DNA of 64,000 nt, taken from assembly GCA_003439945.1 (NCBI GenBank), contig QVRM01001766.1, forward strand, positions 62,001 through 126,000, read 5' to 3'. The first letter of the stretch is position 1, and every line of letters begins with the position of its first letter. The stretch comes from Dermanyssus gallinae (taxonomy: Eukaryota; Arthropoda; Arachnida; Mesostigmata; Dermanyssidae). Under the pieces are notes generated by a model. The model was not told where the DNA came from. It made no database searches and saw nothing but the letters and a program-made list of their open reading frames with translations. Below, piece by piece: positions 36,247 to 48,400 of this stretch. The position numbers and the translations under genes were made by a program.

Positions 36247-36990
36247 CAAACCATGCGAGCAAACACTTGACCATGCTGAAAAAAAACATATTTAACTAAA
36301 GATAATAGTATTATTGAAATTGTTTCTTGCCACAGTGTTAGAAGGGTTTTGACTACAATACTGCAAACAAGTCTAAGTGTTGACTCCAGCGTTTACCGTC
36401 TCGCGACAATGGAAATGGACACAGGCCTTATCGTAAAGTCTGCGCTATTATTTTGATGCACTACCAACAACTATGGTGAATAAATGTGATGTGTGTAATA
36501 ATTGTTTTGATGCATAACGTTCGGGAGTCCGACACACTCGCTTTACTCACTACATAAATCTGATTGTGACAAATATGAAACCTTAAAAGTGAAAACCATT
36601 TGAGTACAACTTGCAAGCCTAACTAGCTTCCGTGGAAAAATCTATAGATGTATGATAACTATCCCGCACGCTGCGCTATCTTCCAAAACGTTTCGCATGC
36701 ATTCGCGGCACGACATGCATGCGGCACGGCTTCCTTTAGCTTTGGGAGTGGGAGGAACTCAAATCGGCATTCCGCCAAGCCCGCAGAGATGCTAACAGAG
36801 TAGTAGTATGTATAAAGTTGATCCCTGTCCGGTGGGCACGTCCCTGTGATAATCCCTCCCTATGTGGATCGTTAGGCTTAATGTCTCCGCAGTGGCGATT
36901 CAACTGGCCAACTTGGTATGTTCTCTCTGCGGTTGGGTTAACACCTGACCTTGAAACAATATTTTTGAAGAAAGAATACCGAAATCATTT
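35760..36990. other. Intergenic or 3' UTR of spn-E
   Basis: Sequence just beyond the spn-E stop. It holds microsatellites at 36048-36095 and 36200-36244; no clear AATAAA on the minus strand and no other gene seen. Confidence 0.5.
36048..36095. repeat. (TA)n-(GA)n compound microsatellite
   Basis: TA repeats switching to GA repeats. Another (TA)n follows at 36200-36244, both just beyond the 3' end of spn-E. Confidence 0.95.
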
Positions 36991-36994
36991 CGTG

Positions 36995-38713
36995 CTAAAC
37001 AAAATCAGAAACAGCAGGCAGCAACATCTCGTAGTGTAAACGAGTACGTACGGCTTTCGTCGAGTTTTCGCCGGACAAACCCCACTTGTACGACGTGCGT
37101 GGATTATGCAATCGCACGGACTGATTCATACGGCTCCGAGGCGTTCGTGCGCTGGCTCGATTGAAGAACTTCATCGTGGCATCGAGGATAGCGTCGTTAA
37201 GCTTCAGAATCGACGTTCTGTTCCAGTCCATGGCCTCACTGTTGCCACCGAGTGCCTCGCTGAGAATTGCTCGAATGTGGTTGATCAGCGAGGCGTCCTT
37301 CACGGTCATCTCGTGGGTAAATGGCACCTCAGTGTCATCGCCGGGACTGATCGACTCAAACATCGGTTGGTTGGGCCGTTCGCCTTCGACGCGCGGTGTC
37401 GTCTTTCGACAGCCGAGTCCACAAATGGCTCCGATGTATGCCGTCTGCTTTGAGTTGCAGCGGTATTCGGCCCTCGGCGCAAATACCAACGCCACGAACG
37501 GCAGGATCATGCTGAGACTCGGGACGAGTGTGGTGCTCGCCAACCGCACACGCTTCTTGTCTGCCGAGAGGAACTGACGGTGCGCAACAAGGAAGCCGCG
37601 GTCAAGCCCCATCGAGCCAAGCATCACCTGGTTGATGCTTTCCTCGGTCACTTCGACAATATTTGACTCGAGATTGCGCCTTCTCAATGATACGAGAACG
37701 AGACGCTCGGCAAGTGGCGATCGTGGACCGTGCAGCAATAGCTTTTCGCCGGCGCCCTTGGTGCTGTCTTGGTCCTGGTCGCACACCGACATCTGGCCGC
37801 GTACAAATACCGACGCACTGTTTTCGTAAGCACTTTGCCTCAAATTTTCGTCCATCCAGACGGCAAGGCCTTCATGAACGAGCTGGGCATTCAGGTGCAC
37901 CCGGTCGAAGTCCTGTGTCCCGACGAAGAACAGATCGATTTGCAATACGTCGTCGATAACAGCTAACAGCTCAACCTGGCACGGCCGCCCTTTGAGCTCG
38001 AGATAGTGTGCCTTCGGACGAACGACTAGGCCATCGGGCGAGCGCACGTGAGCCAGATGCGCTTTGTACGCAAACGGCGCCTCGTCGTTCGACAAGAGCA
38101 TGCTTCGCGGCAACTTGTACGTCTCCCGAACGCAAACAGTTGTCCCCTCATCGATGAGAAAGACCTGCAGCAGCAACTGCTCGTGTTCCTGTTCCTGACT
38201 AGGTACCACCTGGACGACTCGTGCGCGATGCAGCTTGTCGTCGCAGCGTACCAAGACAAGCATTCCGACCGTAGGCTTCTGCTCGATTTCGGGCGGTTCC
38301 CTGTCGGGCCCGAACTGGTCGTTGATCTCACAGATGAGGTGGTTTAGATCCTCCGCCCGATGCTCGAGGCGGAGGAACAGCTTAAAGACGTCGTCACAAT
38401 TCCACTGTGACACGATTGCGCAGAATCCTTTCTCTGGTGGCAAACTTTGCTTGGCTAACGTGCCTTGATTGACCGTGTCCTGCGAAATGGACAAGATAAC
38501 AGTTTGGTCCTTCGACTCAAAGTCGTCGCTCAATTCGAGGTCTAGCTCCTTGAGCAGGCGATCGCCGACTTCTGCTGGAATCTTGGGTAAGCGTAGCTCG
38601 TTGTGAATGATCCAATGCTTCACACAGAGATAGACATCGATTGGCGCCTGCGTACGGCTACCACTAAAGTCGCCATCTGCAGATGAACCAAACGAGAGAA
38701 ATGCGTCGATCCC
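36995..38713 (-). CDS. spn-E: spn-E/TDRD9 terminal exon: Tudor domain and C-terminus
   Basis: A single exon of 572 codons and a stop, from acceptor cactgttgcag|GGGATCGAC (38713, phase 0) to TAG at 36995. It starts GIDAFLSFGSS, continuing the previous exon. Residues about 145-210 are the Tudor core (PTVGMLVLVRCDDKLHRARV, then a long acidic/Gln loop and VFLIDEGTTVCV). Tudor domains bind methylated arginines on Piwi proteins, which would tether the helicase in nuage. The distal part contains ILPFVALVFAPRAEYR and GAICGLG, a conserved TDRD9 C-terminal block, then NPRTSYKWG near the end. Local base composition is more GC-rich and CpG-containing than the surrounding introns. I see no confident polyadenylation signal downstream on this strand. 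Confidence 0.92.
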   Translation of the reverse strand, partial: GIDAFLSFGSSADGDFSGSRTQAPIDVYLCVKHWIIHNELRLPKIPAEVGDRLLKELDLELSDDFESKDQTVILSISQDTVNQGTLAKQSLPPEKGFCAIVSQWNCDDVFKLFLRLEHRAEDLNHLICEINDQFGPDREPPEIEQKPTVGMLVLVRCDDKLHRARVVQVVPSQEQEHEQLLLQVFLIDEGTTVCVRETYKLPRSMLLSNDEAPFAYKAHLAHVRSPDGLVVRPKAHYLELKGRPCQVELLAVIDDVLQIDLFFVGTQDFDRVHLNAQLVHEGLAVWMDENLRQSAYENSASVFVRGQMSVCDQDQDSTKGAGEKLLLHGPRSPLAERLVLVSLRRRNLESNIVEVTEESINQVMLGSMGLDRGFLVAHRQFLSADKKRVRLASTTLVPSLSMILPFVALVFAPRAEYRCNSKQTAYIGAICGLGCRKTTPRVEGERPNQPMFESISPGDDTEVPFTHEMTVKDASLINHIRAILSEALGGNSEAMDWNRTSILKLNDAILDATMKFFNRASARTPRSRMNQSVRLHNPRTSYKWGLSGENSTKAVRTRLHYEMLLPAVSDFV

Positions 38714-39367
38714 CTGCAACAGTGTGTCATCACAACAACAGAGAAGGGATATACGCCTATAAATACATTGTCAATCGCAATAAAATGCTTTTCTTAAATA
38801 TATATGTATGGGTTCGTTCACCCCACGAAATGGGGTTGACAAACGTCACAACCCAAATGGCCCATGGCGTTTGTCAAAAAATGTTCTTGTCAAAAACGAC
38901 TGCCGACGTGTAGCATTTGGCTACCCTATAGGCTGTAGGCGTACACATATTTTCGCTTTGACTTTATTATAACTACGATAGACAGCCAAGGTCAAAAGTT
39001 AATTATGTTTTCATCAACGAGTATCTTGCATCTCGTCTGCTCTAATCGTGCCGTTATTTTGAAAATAACGGCCGCATCAAGCAGCACCAAGAGCCAAAAT
39101 TCCAAATCCGAAAATAGAATATTATGTTGTTGCAATGCTAAAAGCGGAAGAAAATCCGCATTTGATCCCCATCATTTTCAGTGAAAATGTAGAAGTATGC
39201 ATGCCATAAATCACGCGTTCTCGAAATTGTCTGATCTTGAGGGGATCCCTTCAAAGCGTCGGCGGAACAACTTAATGAACAGCGCAACAAACAAGAAACC
39301 AACGAAATCAACACAGAGCTGCGCAAAGGGGGTTTCACCTGAAACAGCAACTCGGCAACACAACGTC

Positions 39368-39443
<76 letters not shown>

Positions 39444-42400
39444 CATTATTATTATTATTATTACTATTATTATTGCTGCTGGTCTAACAAACCTGAAAAG
39501 TCATCTGGACATCGGAGACGATGCACTCCTGGAGAGTAGATCGAATAGCTTGTGCATACAGAGGACCGTAGCGTGGAGAAAGCCCGCTGATAACGACAGT
39601 ATTCTGTGGATTTTTACCGCCTGGCATACAGCATCAGAGGAAGCAAAGCAGCTCAGTAACAATATCAACAACATCTACAGCTAAGTCTAGCCTATTGCGG
39701 CTGAGATAGAACTCTCTGTCACTGAACTCCACGTAACGGCGTAAAGTGGATAACAATATTAACGACACGAGCAGAACAGAATAGAAACCTTACAACATAT
39801 TAACATATAACCGAATTCCACCAAAAACAGCAACAACAACATTTCATTATACAACACGCCATGCGTTCATGAAAAGGGATAGCCAGTCGCTTTTGAGCAA
39901 AATTTTGTTCCTATAAGCGTATTCGAACACTTCCATAAGAGCAATATGCGCTATGCAGAGCCTTACTACCGCGTACTACAGCGTCGTGGAGCCTCAACTC
40001 TTTTACTGCAAGTTAATTTTAGGAGTATACGATTCATATTAGCAAGGCTGCTATTAAGAGAATATGGAGCATGAGACGAAAGAAATGAAGCAAGTGGGCC
40101 AGGCCTATACTTGTAGCGTCTAGTCTAAACGTGTCTAACGTCATAACACAGCACGTCGCAAAGCAGAATTCAAAGTAGGCGCGGCAATTACTTTACCAGC
40201 ATTGCAAATCGTCTGGTCGACGTCCAGAGGTTTCTGCACAAAATAGTTTGGGTAGAAGGCACCTGCAAGAGCCATCATTATCATCAGATTCTGTGTGCCT
40301 GGTTTCCTTGGAAGACGATTTGGCGTTCGGAACACCCTGAAGCCTAGAGTATTCAGGCGTCGTAGTAGCTCTTCATACAGGTAGTAGGCGTCCATGCAGC
40401 GCGTAAAGTGAAGTCCCATCTGGCGCACGCGTTTGCGCAATGTATCAACATCTTCGTCGCCGCTGCTCTCCATAATCGTGATAAACTTGTCGAATGCGTT
40501 CATCATCATGATCGGATCCGAAAATTTTGATTGACCCCACGCTAACTGCTGTTTATAGAACTCGAGCTTGTCCTTGCTGACGGCAACTATGCCAATATCA
40601 CCGTTTATGCAGGCAGCCATTTTGATGCACTCCTCGAAGCACCCAAAAACGAAGCCCATTACAATCAGCTTTGAGAGGTAGATATCAAGTGGGAGATATG
40701 CCATCACCCTTCCAATGATGGTTAGATCCCCATCATCGGTATCGATTTGGCCGTTCCGGTCAAGTCGAAGGGCTTGCGCCTCCTTCAACTTAAGGATGGC
40801 ATTTGACACGTCCGCTTCTTTCGGCGGGCTGATGAAGTTGGCCATTACCTCCTTGGGCGCATCCAGGCCGAGCACTTTGGCCTTTAGGACGCTGACCTCG
40901 ATCGCAGATCGCAGAATATCGGGCGTCGGAAATTTGGGTAGCTTTTCAAATTCCCACCGGGTGATCAAACGATATGCACGGCCGTTCTGTACTCGACCAG
41001 CCCGCCCGGCACGCTGGTCACAGTTGGCCTGTGAGCACTTCTCGATGATTAACGAGGAAATTCCCGTAGCCTCGTCTCGCCACAAGGTCTTTGTCAGGCA
41101 GAAGTCAACCACGTAGCGGATGTCACGCACGGTAACCGAGCTCTCGGCGATGTTCGTCGCAATGATGACCTTGCGATAGCCATTCGGCGCCGTTAGGAAT
41201 GCCCGACGTTGCTCCTCGCAAGACAAGGTACTATGTAGTGGTACGAGCATCAATTGCCTTGACTCGACATACGACATTAAAACTCGCTGCAAACACCTGA
41301 TGTCGACAAGCCCTGGCACAAACACAAGGACTGCACCACGACCTCCAGCGGGATTCCGCCGCTCTTCCGTATCGAGCTCAAAGATTAGGTCAGCAACCAC
41401 CTAGAAATAGTAGAATTTCGGGCGCACACACACACATTAACTAGACAACGTTAGAACAATAATGTAGGACGATCCATATTCTACAAAATAAAAACTACGA
41501 GCAAGATCGGACCCACGACAGACAGCCATACCGTTGAAGAAGGTGCTGCTCAGATTCTAGGGAGCTCCGCCGGCCACCGTGTATCTTGGCTTCCGAACCC
41601 ACGCTGTTACGGTCGAGCCACCACGTCCTGCTATGTGCATTAAATGTCTGCGCTTAGGCCATTACGCATCTCCCTGCAGCGATCAAGCGGCATGTGTAAA
41701 CTGCGGCAGAAACCGGCACCTTGTCAAAAACTGTGAGAACGCTCCGAAATACGCAAGTTCTGGAGGTGCGCACAGATCAGCCTCCCCCTTGTGCCCGATT
41801 TACGACATTGCGTAGGAAAAGAGCAAGACTATCACCGGTGCAAAGTCCTTCGCCAGCTTTAATTCGAAACCCCGCGGCCACTAAGGTGAAAAAAACAGCG
41901 GTAGCGACAATCCGGCGCCTTCCGAAGCAGGAAAGAAGTTCCTAGTTCCTACGCCTCAGACATACGTCACTCCCAGTTGGGATGCAGGCGGGACACCGCT
42001 AAACCTCCGGTAGTGACTGGATGAACTTGTCGCCGCCTGAGGGGCGCCTCGCTCGGAAGGCAGACCCTCTCGCAGGGCTCACCAGTGTTGCAGCCAGTGT
42101 ACTTCATAACCTTGCCAATCTTCTGAGTTCAGTTATCAGGTTGTATTCAGCCTTCAAAGTGAAAAGGCCTCTCGGTTCAAACAGCAGGGTTATTTGTACG
42201 CGTTGCTAGAAAAGCTGCTCAAGCAGGACGGGGATCAAACGGCACATGAAGACATCACGCCCGAGCGCCAAACGCACTCTCTTACCCTCCCCCCCCCCCC
42301 CCGGGGCAACCCCGTGTATGGCATGGTACAAACGATTTGACATCATTCTTAAAGGCGCCCCGCTCGCAGTTGTAGCGTCGCTCGCGGACACACATAACAT

Positions 42401-45400
42401 GCGCGCAGCTGGGCCAACGTACTGGTTGTTCGCGCATATAGTTTTCAGAACTCTATCCCGAAGAGGAAACAATCTTAGTTGAGCTGCATACCGCAGAGAC
42501 AGAATCGAGGAACACAAATCACGTCGTGGGCCCCTGCTTGACTCGGGCCCAAGGGCGCGTCGGAACGAGCCGCCGGGACAGCTCTGCGAGACGAATGGGG
42601 GGCAAAGAACAGGAACGGGAGAGACAGCGGCGAGTCAGGGAATAATGGAATAAGAGCCAATCAAGGAGAGCTCTGGGGGAAGTGTTCATGCACACCCCCA
42701 GCTCAGGGGATGACGGCGGAAAAGATGTGGAAACGCAAGTAATCCAAATCTATACAGGCCTAACCTATGCAGGGAAAATGCAAGTAATCCAAATTTATGC
42801 AGACCAAACCTATGCAGGGAAACAGAGGCCAGACAAAATTCGAAGGAGAAAACGAGGGGGATGGAGGATAAGGAGCAAGATGAACATGGAAAAGACGCCG
42901 AAACAGGCCCCAAAGCGAAAACGAATGACTGGGACGCCAACAAACGCGAGGGACGAGGAACGCAATGACAACTATTGGGACTTAGAGAAAAGCGCACCAT
43001 GACTGGAAAATGATCAGTGAAAGACTAAGGACAGGGTCATCACCTGGGTTGCCTGCAAAGGCTTAGCCAATGAGAATAATAGTGCCTAAAAATGCCGACG
43101 GAGCGGCTGAGCAGATGCGCACCTGACCTAATATGTTTGGTCAGCTAGTGAGATACCAGAACACCCATATGTTTATCAAGGACGGCGATGTAGAGGTTTG
43201 CAGGTTTTCCCAGAAACACAAGCGTTTCTCCAAATAAAGAAACCTTAAGTGGATGGGAAAGCTCAAAACCGAACGAAAGCAGGTAGAGTCACTCGATACT
43301 GAACTGACAGAACTCAGACAGACACTCACGTAGGCTCTAGGCAGTGATGAGGCAAAAGTCTTTCGGAAGGCTAAGGCCGAGCTCGAAGAAGAAGTTTAAA
43401 GTCTTGCTAGAAAACCCACTGTATTCGAAATGTAACCAAAAGCTCGATAAGGAACAGGTAAAAACGAGATAGGTCGAGGTGGCTGCAGCAATTGATACGG
43501 CCCTGGAACACAGCAACTTGAAGAAACGACATAGAGGAGGCGGCACGCATAGTGCTCAAGAAGTGACCGGAGGAGTGCTTCAAAAGACTGAAGCTAATGC
43601 ATAGGGGGATTGGGGACCCTCGCAAAGCGCGAAAACTCATTCTCATGAAGGGGTTGAAAAAAGACTCATCGAACAGACCCTTTCTCAGTATCATGGTGCG
43701 GCAACGTTGGCCGACCTTCAGCCAGGGAAGGTGGCGGCAGTTAGATGCAAAAGCGACATTGAGGTCGTCGGCGACAGCGAGCTAGACAAGAGAGAAGAGA
43801 CTGGCGGAATACCCCCGGGCCCTTTGAAGGCGTTACGAACGCTTGTGGCCGAGATGGCCTCTCGGGGGCGCCCTCGGCCGACTTAAGACCTGCATATCCT
43901 CAATGTAGATATGTTGGAGGAGGCGCGAGCTGGGCAGTGACCACACAATCCTCCAGATCCTTGAGGCATGCTGCCGGGTATTTGACGTCGGACTTACTGC
44001 TAGAAGATACCCCAGAAACCAAAGCGCCAAAACGGGAATTTACGATGATAACCGGATGGAGGGTAGACACGATACGAGGCCATAGCAACCACGGCTAATC
44101 TGTCTTGAGTTACGGACGCTCCCCTGCACCACTCGGGGCAGGCGGTGGCAAATTAGGCAGATAGAAAAAGAAGCGCCGATAAGGGAGACCGATGCGACGT
44201 GCCGCACAATGGGAGTGGGAACGGTGGGCGAGAATTGACTCACCGAACCCCTCATTGCCGCGTGTACAAATACTGATACACCCCATCCGAATAGCGGAGG
44301 TGACCAACGATACCGGCCCGTTTACTGATGGGGCGATGGAATTGGGGATACGAGAAAGCGATTCACAAGGCTAAACTAAACAACGCAGTTGACTGAGTAT
44401 AAACACGAATCGCGAAGAGACGGGGCTAGACGTTGACAAGCTATCGGGCACACACTTGGCGTTACAGAGCTGCTCGCCAGGACCTACAAAAAGCTCATCT
44501 GGAAGAGTAAGGCACAAGCGTTGCCTGTGTGTGCCTGAAAGAGTTGATAAAAAAGTGAAGAGAGAAACGTGGGGCGACCGCCTTCCAAACTATTTAACTT
44601 TAGATCCCCCGGTACCTAAAGTATCGGGTCGATAGCTTGTTCTCGGTTCTCCCGGCAGAAGTGGCGGGAGGAAGCCTCCGGCTGCCAAGTATGATATTCC
44701 CGAGGTGACATTAGAAGAAGCGGAGCGAGCGCGGCAACGGTCGACACCCAGTAAAGCACCTGGTTCAAATGGAGTCCCCCCCCCCCCCCCCAGCAGCGAG
44801 ATTGCTGGTAAAGCGAAGGCCGAAGTTGTGTCAAGCACTGGCGACGCGCCTATTAAGAAAATGGTAATTTCCGCAACTATGGAAAAACGCCAACCTGGTC
44901 TAAATCCCTAAACCAGTAGTTCTGCTTTCCGGCTCATATGTTTCCTTGGCACGGCGGGCAAGATCTTGGACAATATTATTGTTGAGAGGCTCAACACAGA
45001 GATTGAAATCAGATGCCCTATCAGCTGCCCAGTATGGCTTCCGTAAGGGGAATCTACGCTCGGGGCCCGAGTATTTAACGAAAAAAAGACTTTGTTGTGC
45101 TCATCTTCCTGGATGTCAAGAATGTTTTCAACTCGATGAGCTGAGGTGTAGCCATGGACGCGATGAGACGCAAGTACATCTCGCCATACCTTTTCCGGAT
45201 AATTTCGTCTTACTTATTGGAAAAAGCTGTCGACTTGCATCCAGAAGCATGGGATCCGTCCTGGAGCCGGTTTTGTGGAACCCAGCCTACGTCGATGACT
45301 TGGTGCTGGCTGTCACATCACGGGAAATTGGGGCCGCAGAGTACGCCGCTAATGATGCCTTGAAGGAGGTGGCAGCATGGGTGAAAACAATTCTTTAAGA

Positions 45401-48400
45401 CTGGCCCGGCACAATAACGGAAACCTTACAGGAAAGAAATAAACAAGAAACATCAGTCATACTGCCAGCTCACTTGGACAGCAAAGTACCTCCAAGCCGT
45501 GCTCTACAAGGGTCTCAATAAATCGGCGCATAACCAGCATGTGACTGGCAAAGCCCACAAGGTCGCGACCAGTCCTGCGCTACTAATGCCAGAGTCGGTG
45601 GCTGCACAGAAGGCAATCGACGCCTGCTAGAGTCGGTAGCGCTAAACGCGGCTTCAGCCATGACGCTGAGGACACAAAGAAAGAGGAGAGCGCTTCGATC
45701 TCGATCGACAGTGGCCAATAGGCATCTCTGTCTGCCGGGCTTATCGCACAGTGTCAATTGCGGCCCTCCTGGTCCTGTCCAAGATGCTGCCACGGGACCT
45801 GCTGGCAAGTCAGCGGACCAAAATATGGAAGGACGGCGATCTAGATTTTGCAGCGGCTAGATCAAGGATCATTGACCGACGGCATGAGAAATCAGTAGCT
45901 GTGCAGCTGGGAGAACCTCGGTGAAGCGGCGACCATGAAAAGAAATTCGATCAGCAGCAAAGGCGAACCGACCTTTGGAATTGGGCAAAGACAGCCAGGC
46001 GATGGTTCTTAACCTTAATGGTCTGGCTGACGCGCCTCTGCTGCATCAAAGCAGACAGGAGGCACCGGGTGATGCCGGATTGGAGCAGAATGTAAGAGTT
46101 GGCGTAACACCCGCTGCCATCGATTCGAAGCAATGCCTACGCAGTTGCTGATATCCTGGGATGAGTCGCGGTGTACTGGATTTGCGAGTCCCAGACTTTT
46201 CACTGTTGCTTGGGTAGCGTATGTCGACCAATATTCCCGTAATCCCCCAAAGTATTGCTGAGAGGCAAGGGTGGGCCGTCGCTCCCGCTGAAGAGCCCAG
46301 CCCAGCATTATTTCTGCACAGTTCCACAAGCCTATTATGAGATATTTCGGCGATCAGGACAGCAAGGAGTCACCCCGCATAAGTTGACCGCGGCGGCTTC
46401 TTGACACACAAAAAGGAGAAGCCTTTTTTGCTGTCGTTTTTGGTAGTTGTAGAAGTTTCGTGACTGCACCACGTAGGACCTGCATAATTGCTATGTGTAC
46501 TGACTTGTCGGAGCCAAGAATGCCGACTACTAAGTAGCGGTCATTAATCCCTGCACCAGCAGAACCCGCCAGAGACTCATGCCTTACATGCCTCCGAAGT
46601 CCATAGGATCGCAGCAGAACCGGGCGGTTGCTGAAGCAAACGGCACAACGAGGGGAACTGTGTGCGCAGTTCCGATAAGGGCCGTGTCCTACCTGCGCCC
46701 GTACCGCTCTGAGGGCAATAATGCCCTCAGTAGATTAGGGCACCTGGCCATAGTTCACCTGGGGCCACATGAGGCCCAGTGAGGTATTCAGCATGTGAGC
46801 TGCCGCGATTCGAGCGTCTAAGTAGGGCTGAGCGACCGCCGGGTCCGTGGCGTAGCTCCAGTTTCGCCTCGTCTGTAGCCCTAAGCCCGGCCCCCAGCGT
46901 AGCTCATCGATCTGTTATGCTGCTTCCAGCCTGGAAGCGCGCCGGGATGTGACGAGGCCGTTAACTTCCTTAGATACTCCAATTAGGTCCACTTAGCTTC
47001 GCTACAAGGCTTGTGAGCTCCACCTTCGTGTTTTTTGCTTTACAGAGCTCTATCGTCAACTTTCTTTCCATCTTCTATTTGTTGAGGGCGTCGCATTTCA
47101 TAAGAAACCGCAACAGGGCATCAGTTCCCGGATCCGCGCTCCGTTTGAATACTGATGGACGACCCAAAACGGGCGAAACGGTACACGTCGCCTTTCTTCT
47201 TCATGCCGAGTGCGTTTTCAGGGCTCGGCTCACCAACAGGTAGGCCAACGGCCCTTCGGAGGCCGCCAGCCCCTGCCCCCGAAAGGCCGAGGTCTAAACA
47301 GCAGACGAGGACTCTACTTTGATTCCAGGGGTCGAAACCGCAAGCCTATAAGTCACTCCCAACTTTTGCAACTTCGCAGGGAGGGTGCAATGTCCGCTTG
47401 CCGGGCACAGGTGCTCCCGGCACCTAGTACATAAAGTTACTAGATAGGCAGTGGCGGGTCTGCCGCACTTTCTGCCGAGCAGCAAGATCAAGTAGTACGT
47501 ACCGATTGCTTGCACGTAGCCACGCATCAAAGGCACATCCACTGCACGTCGCTTGCACGTCACCCACACATTAAATGCACATCCACTGCACGTTACGGGC
47601 ATGTCATCCGTATATTGCCTGTCCGTCAGGTGCATTTTGACTCGCACGTGTGTCACCCACAGCGCCGCTCCGGCGGCTAAGTCACGAAGTACGCCAGGTC
47701 ATTGTAACGGTAGGCAGCAGAAAATTAGGACGCGTTTCCAAGCCGATCTGCCAGCACAACACTGGAAATCCATTGGGGCACTGAGCACGAGCGCCATCCT
47801 TCTAATGAAGAATCAGAAGAATAATAGAAGATCTTCTTAGGCGTTCGCTTTGAAGCTTCTTGGTAAAAATGTAAGTCAGATCTATCGTCGCTGTGTGTGC
47901 TTTTGAAGAAAGAGAGAGAAAGAGAGCGTAGATAAATAATAAGCCCCGGATATCTGCTCTTCCTCCATAGATTCATTGTGTGCCGTCCCGTACGAGCAGA
48001 TACTCAACATCTGGAGTCGAGATCTTTATCTCGGCCTCTCATGTTGGACTTTAGAGTCATGGCAAAGCAAGTAGAAAGTAGGACTTTCTACCAGGGGCAT
48101 AGTACTTTTTTCGCCTTGCTTGGAATTGTGGCTCTGCTCAAGCCCTTGCTAACCTCCGCAAGCCGAGCAGTTGTTTATGTCGGAGGTTACAGGTCTGTTT
48201 AAACCACGGCCGCGATCTGCGCGGCCTGAATCTTCTCCACTTGATTGTCGTCTGCATCACCTTTTCAAGAGACCGACAGCACACATCCATACCACTTCCG
48301 ACCACGACATTCTAGATATCAACTAAAAGAGTTGCTTAATTGAGTTGACGGGTCGGCTTCATCTACAAACGTCTCTGCTGTTCCAGCCCTAGAGCAGAAA

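Noticed and set aside
37106..38468. Several plus-strand frames opposite the Tudor exon
   Set aside because: Antisense shadows of a well-supported coding exon.
40715..41116. 133-codon plus-strand frame opposite the helicase C exon
   Set aside because: Shadow of the spn-E exon; no independent motif.
47508..47640. Regularly spaced repeat reminiscent of an array
   Set aside because: Only two good units and a decayed third, no conserved repeat/unique spacer pattern; not CRISPR-like and this is eukaryotic DNA.
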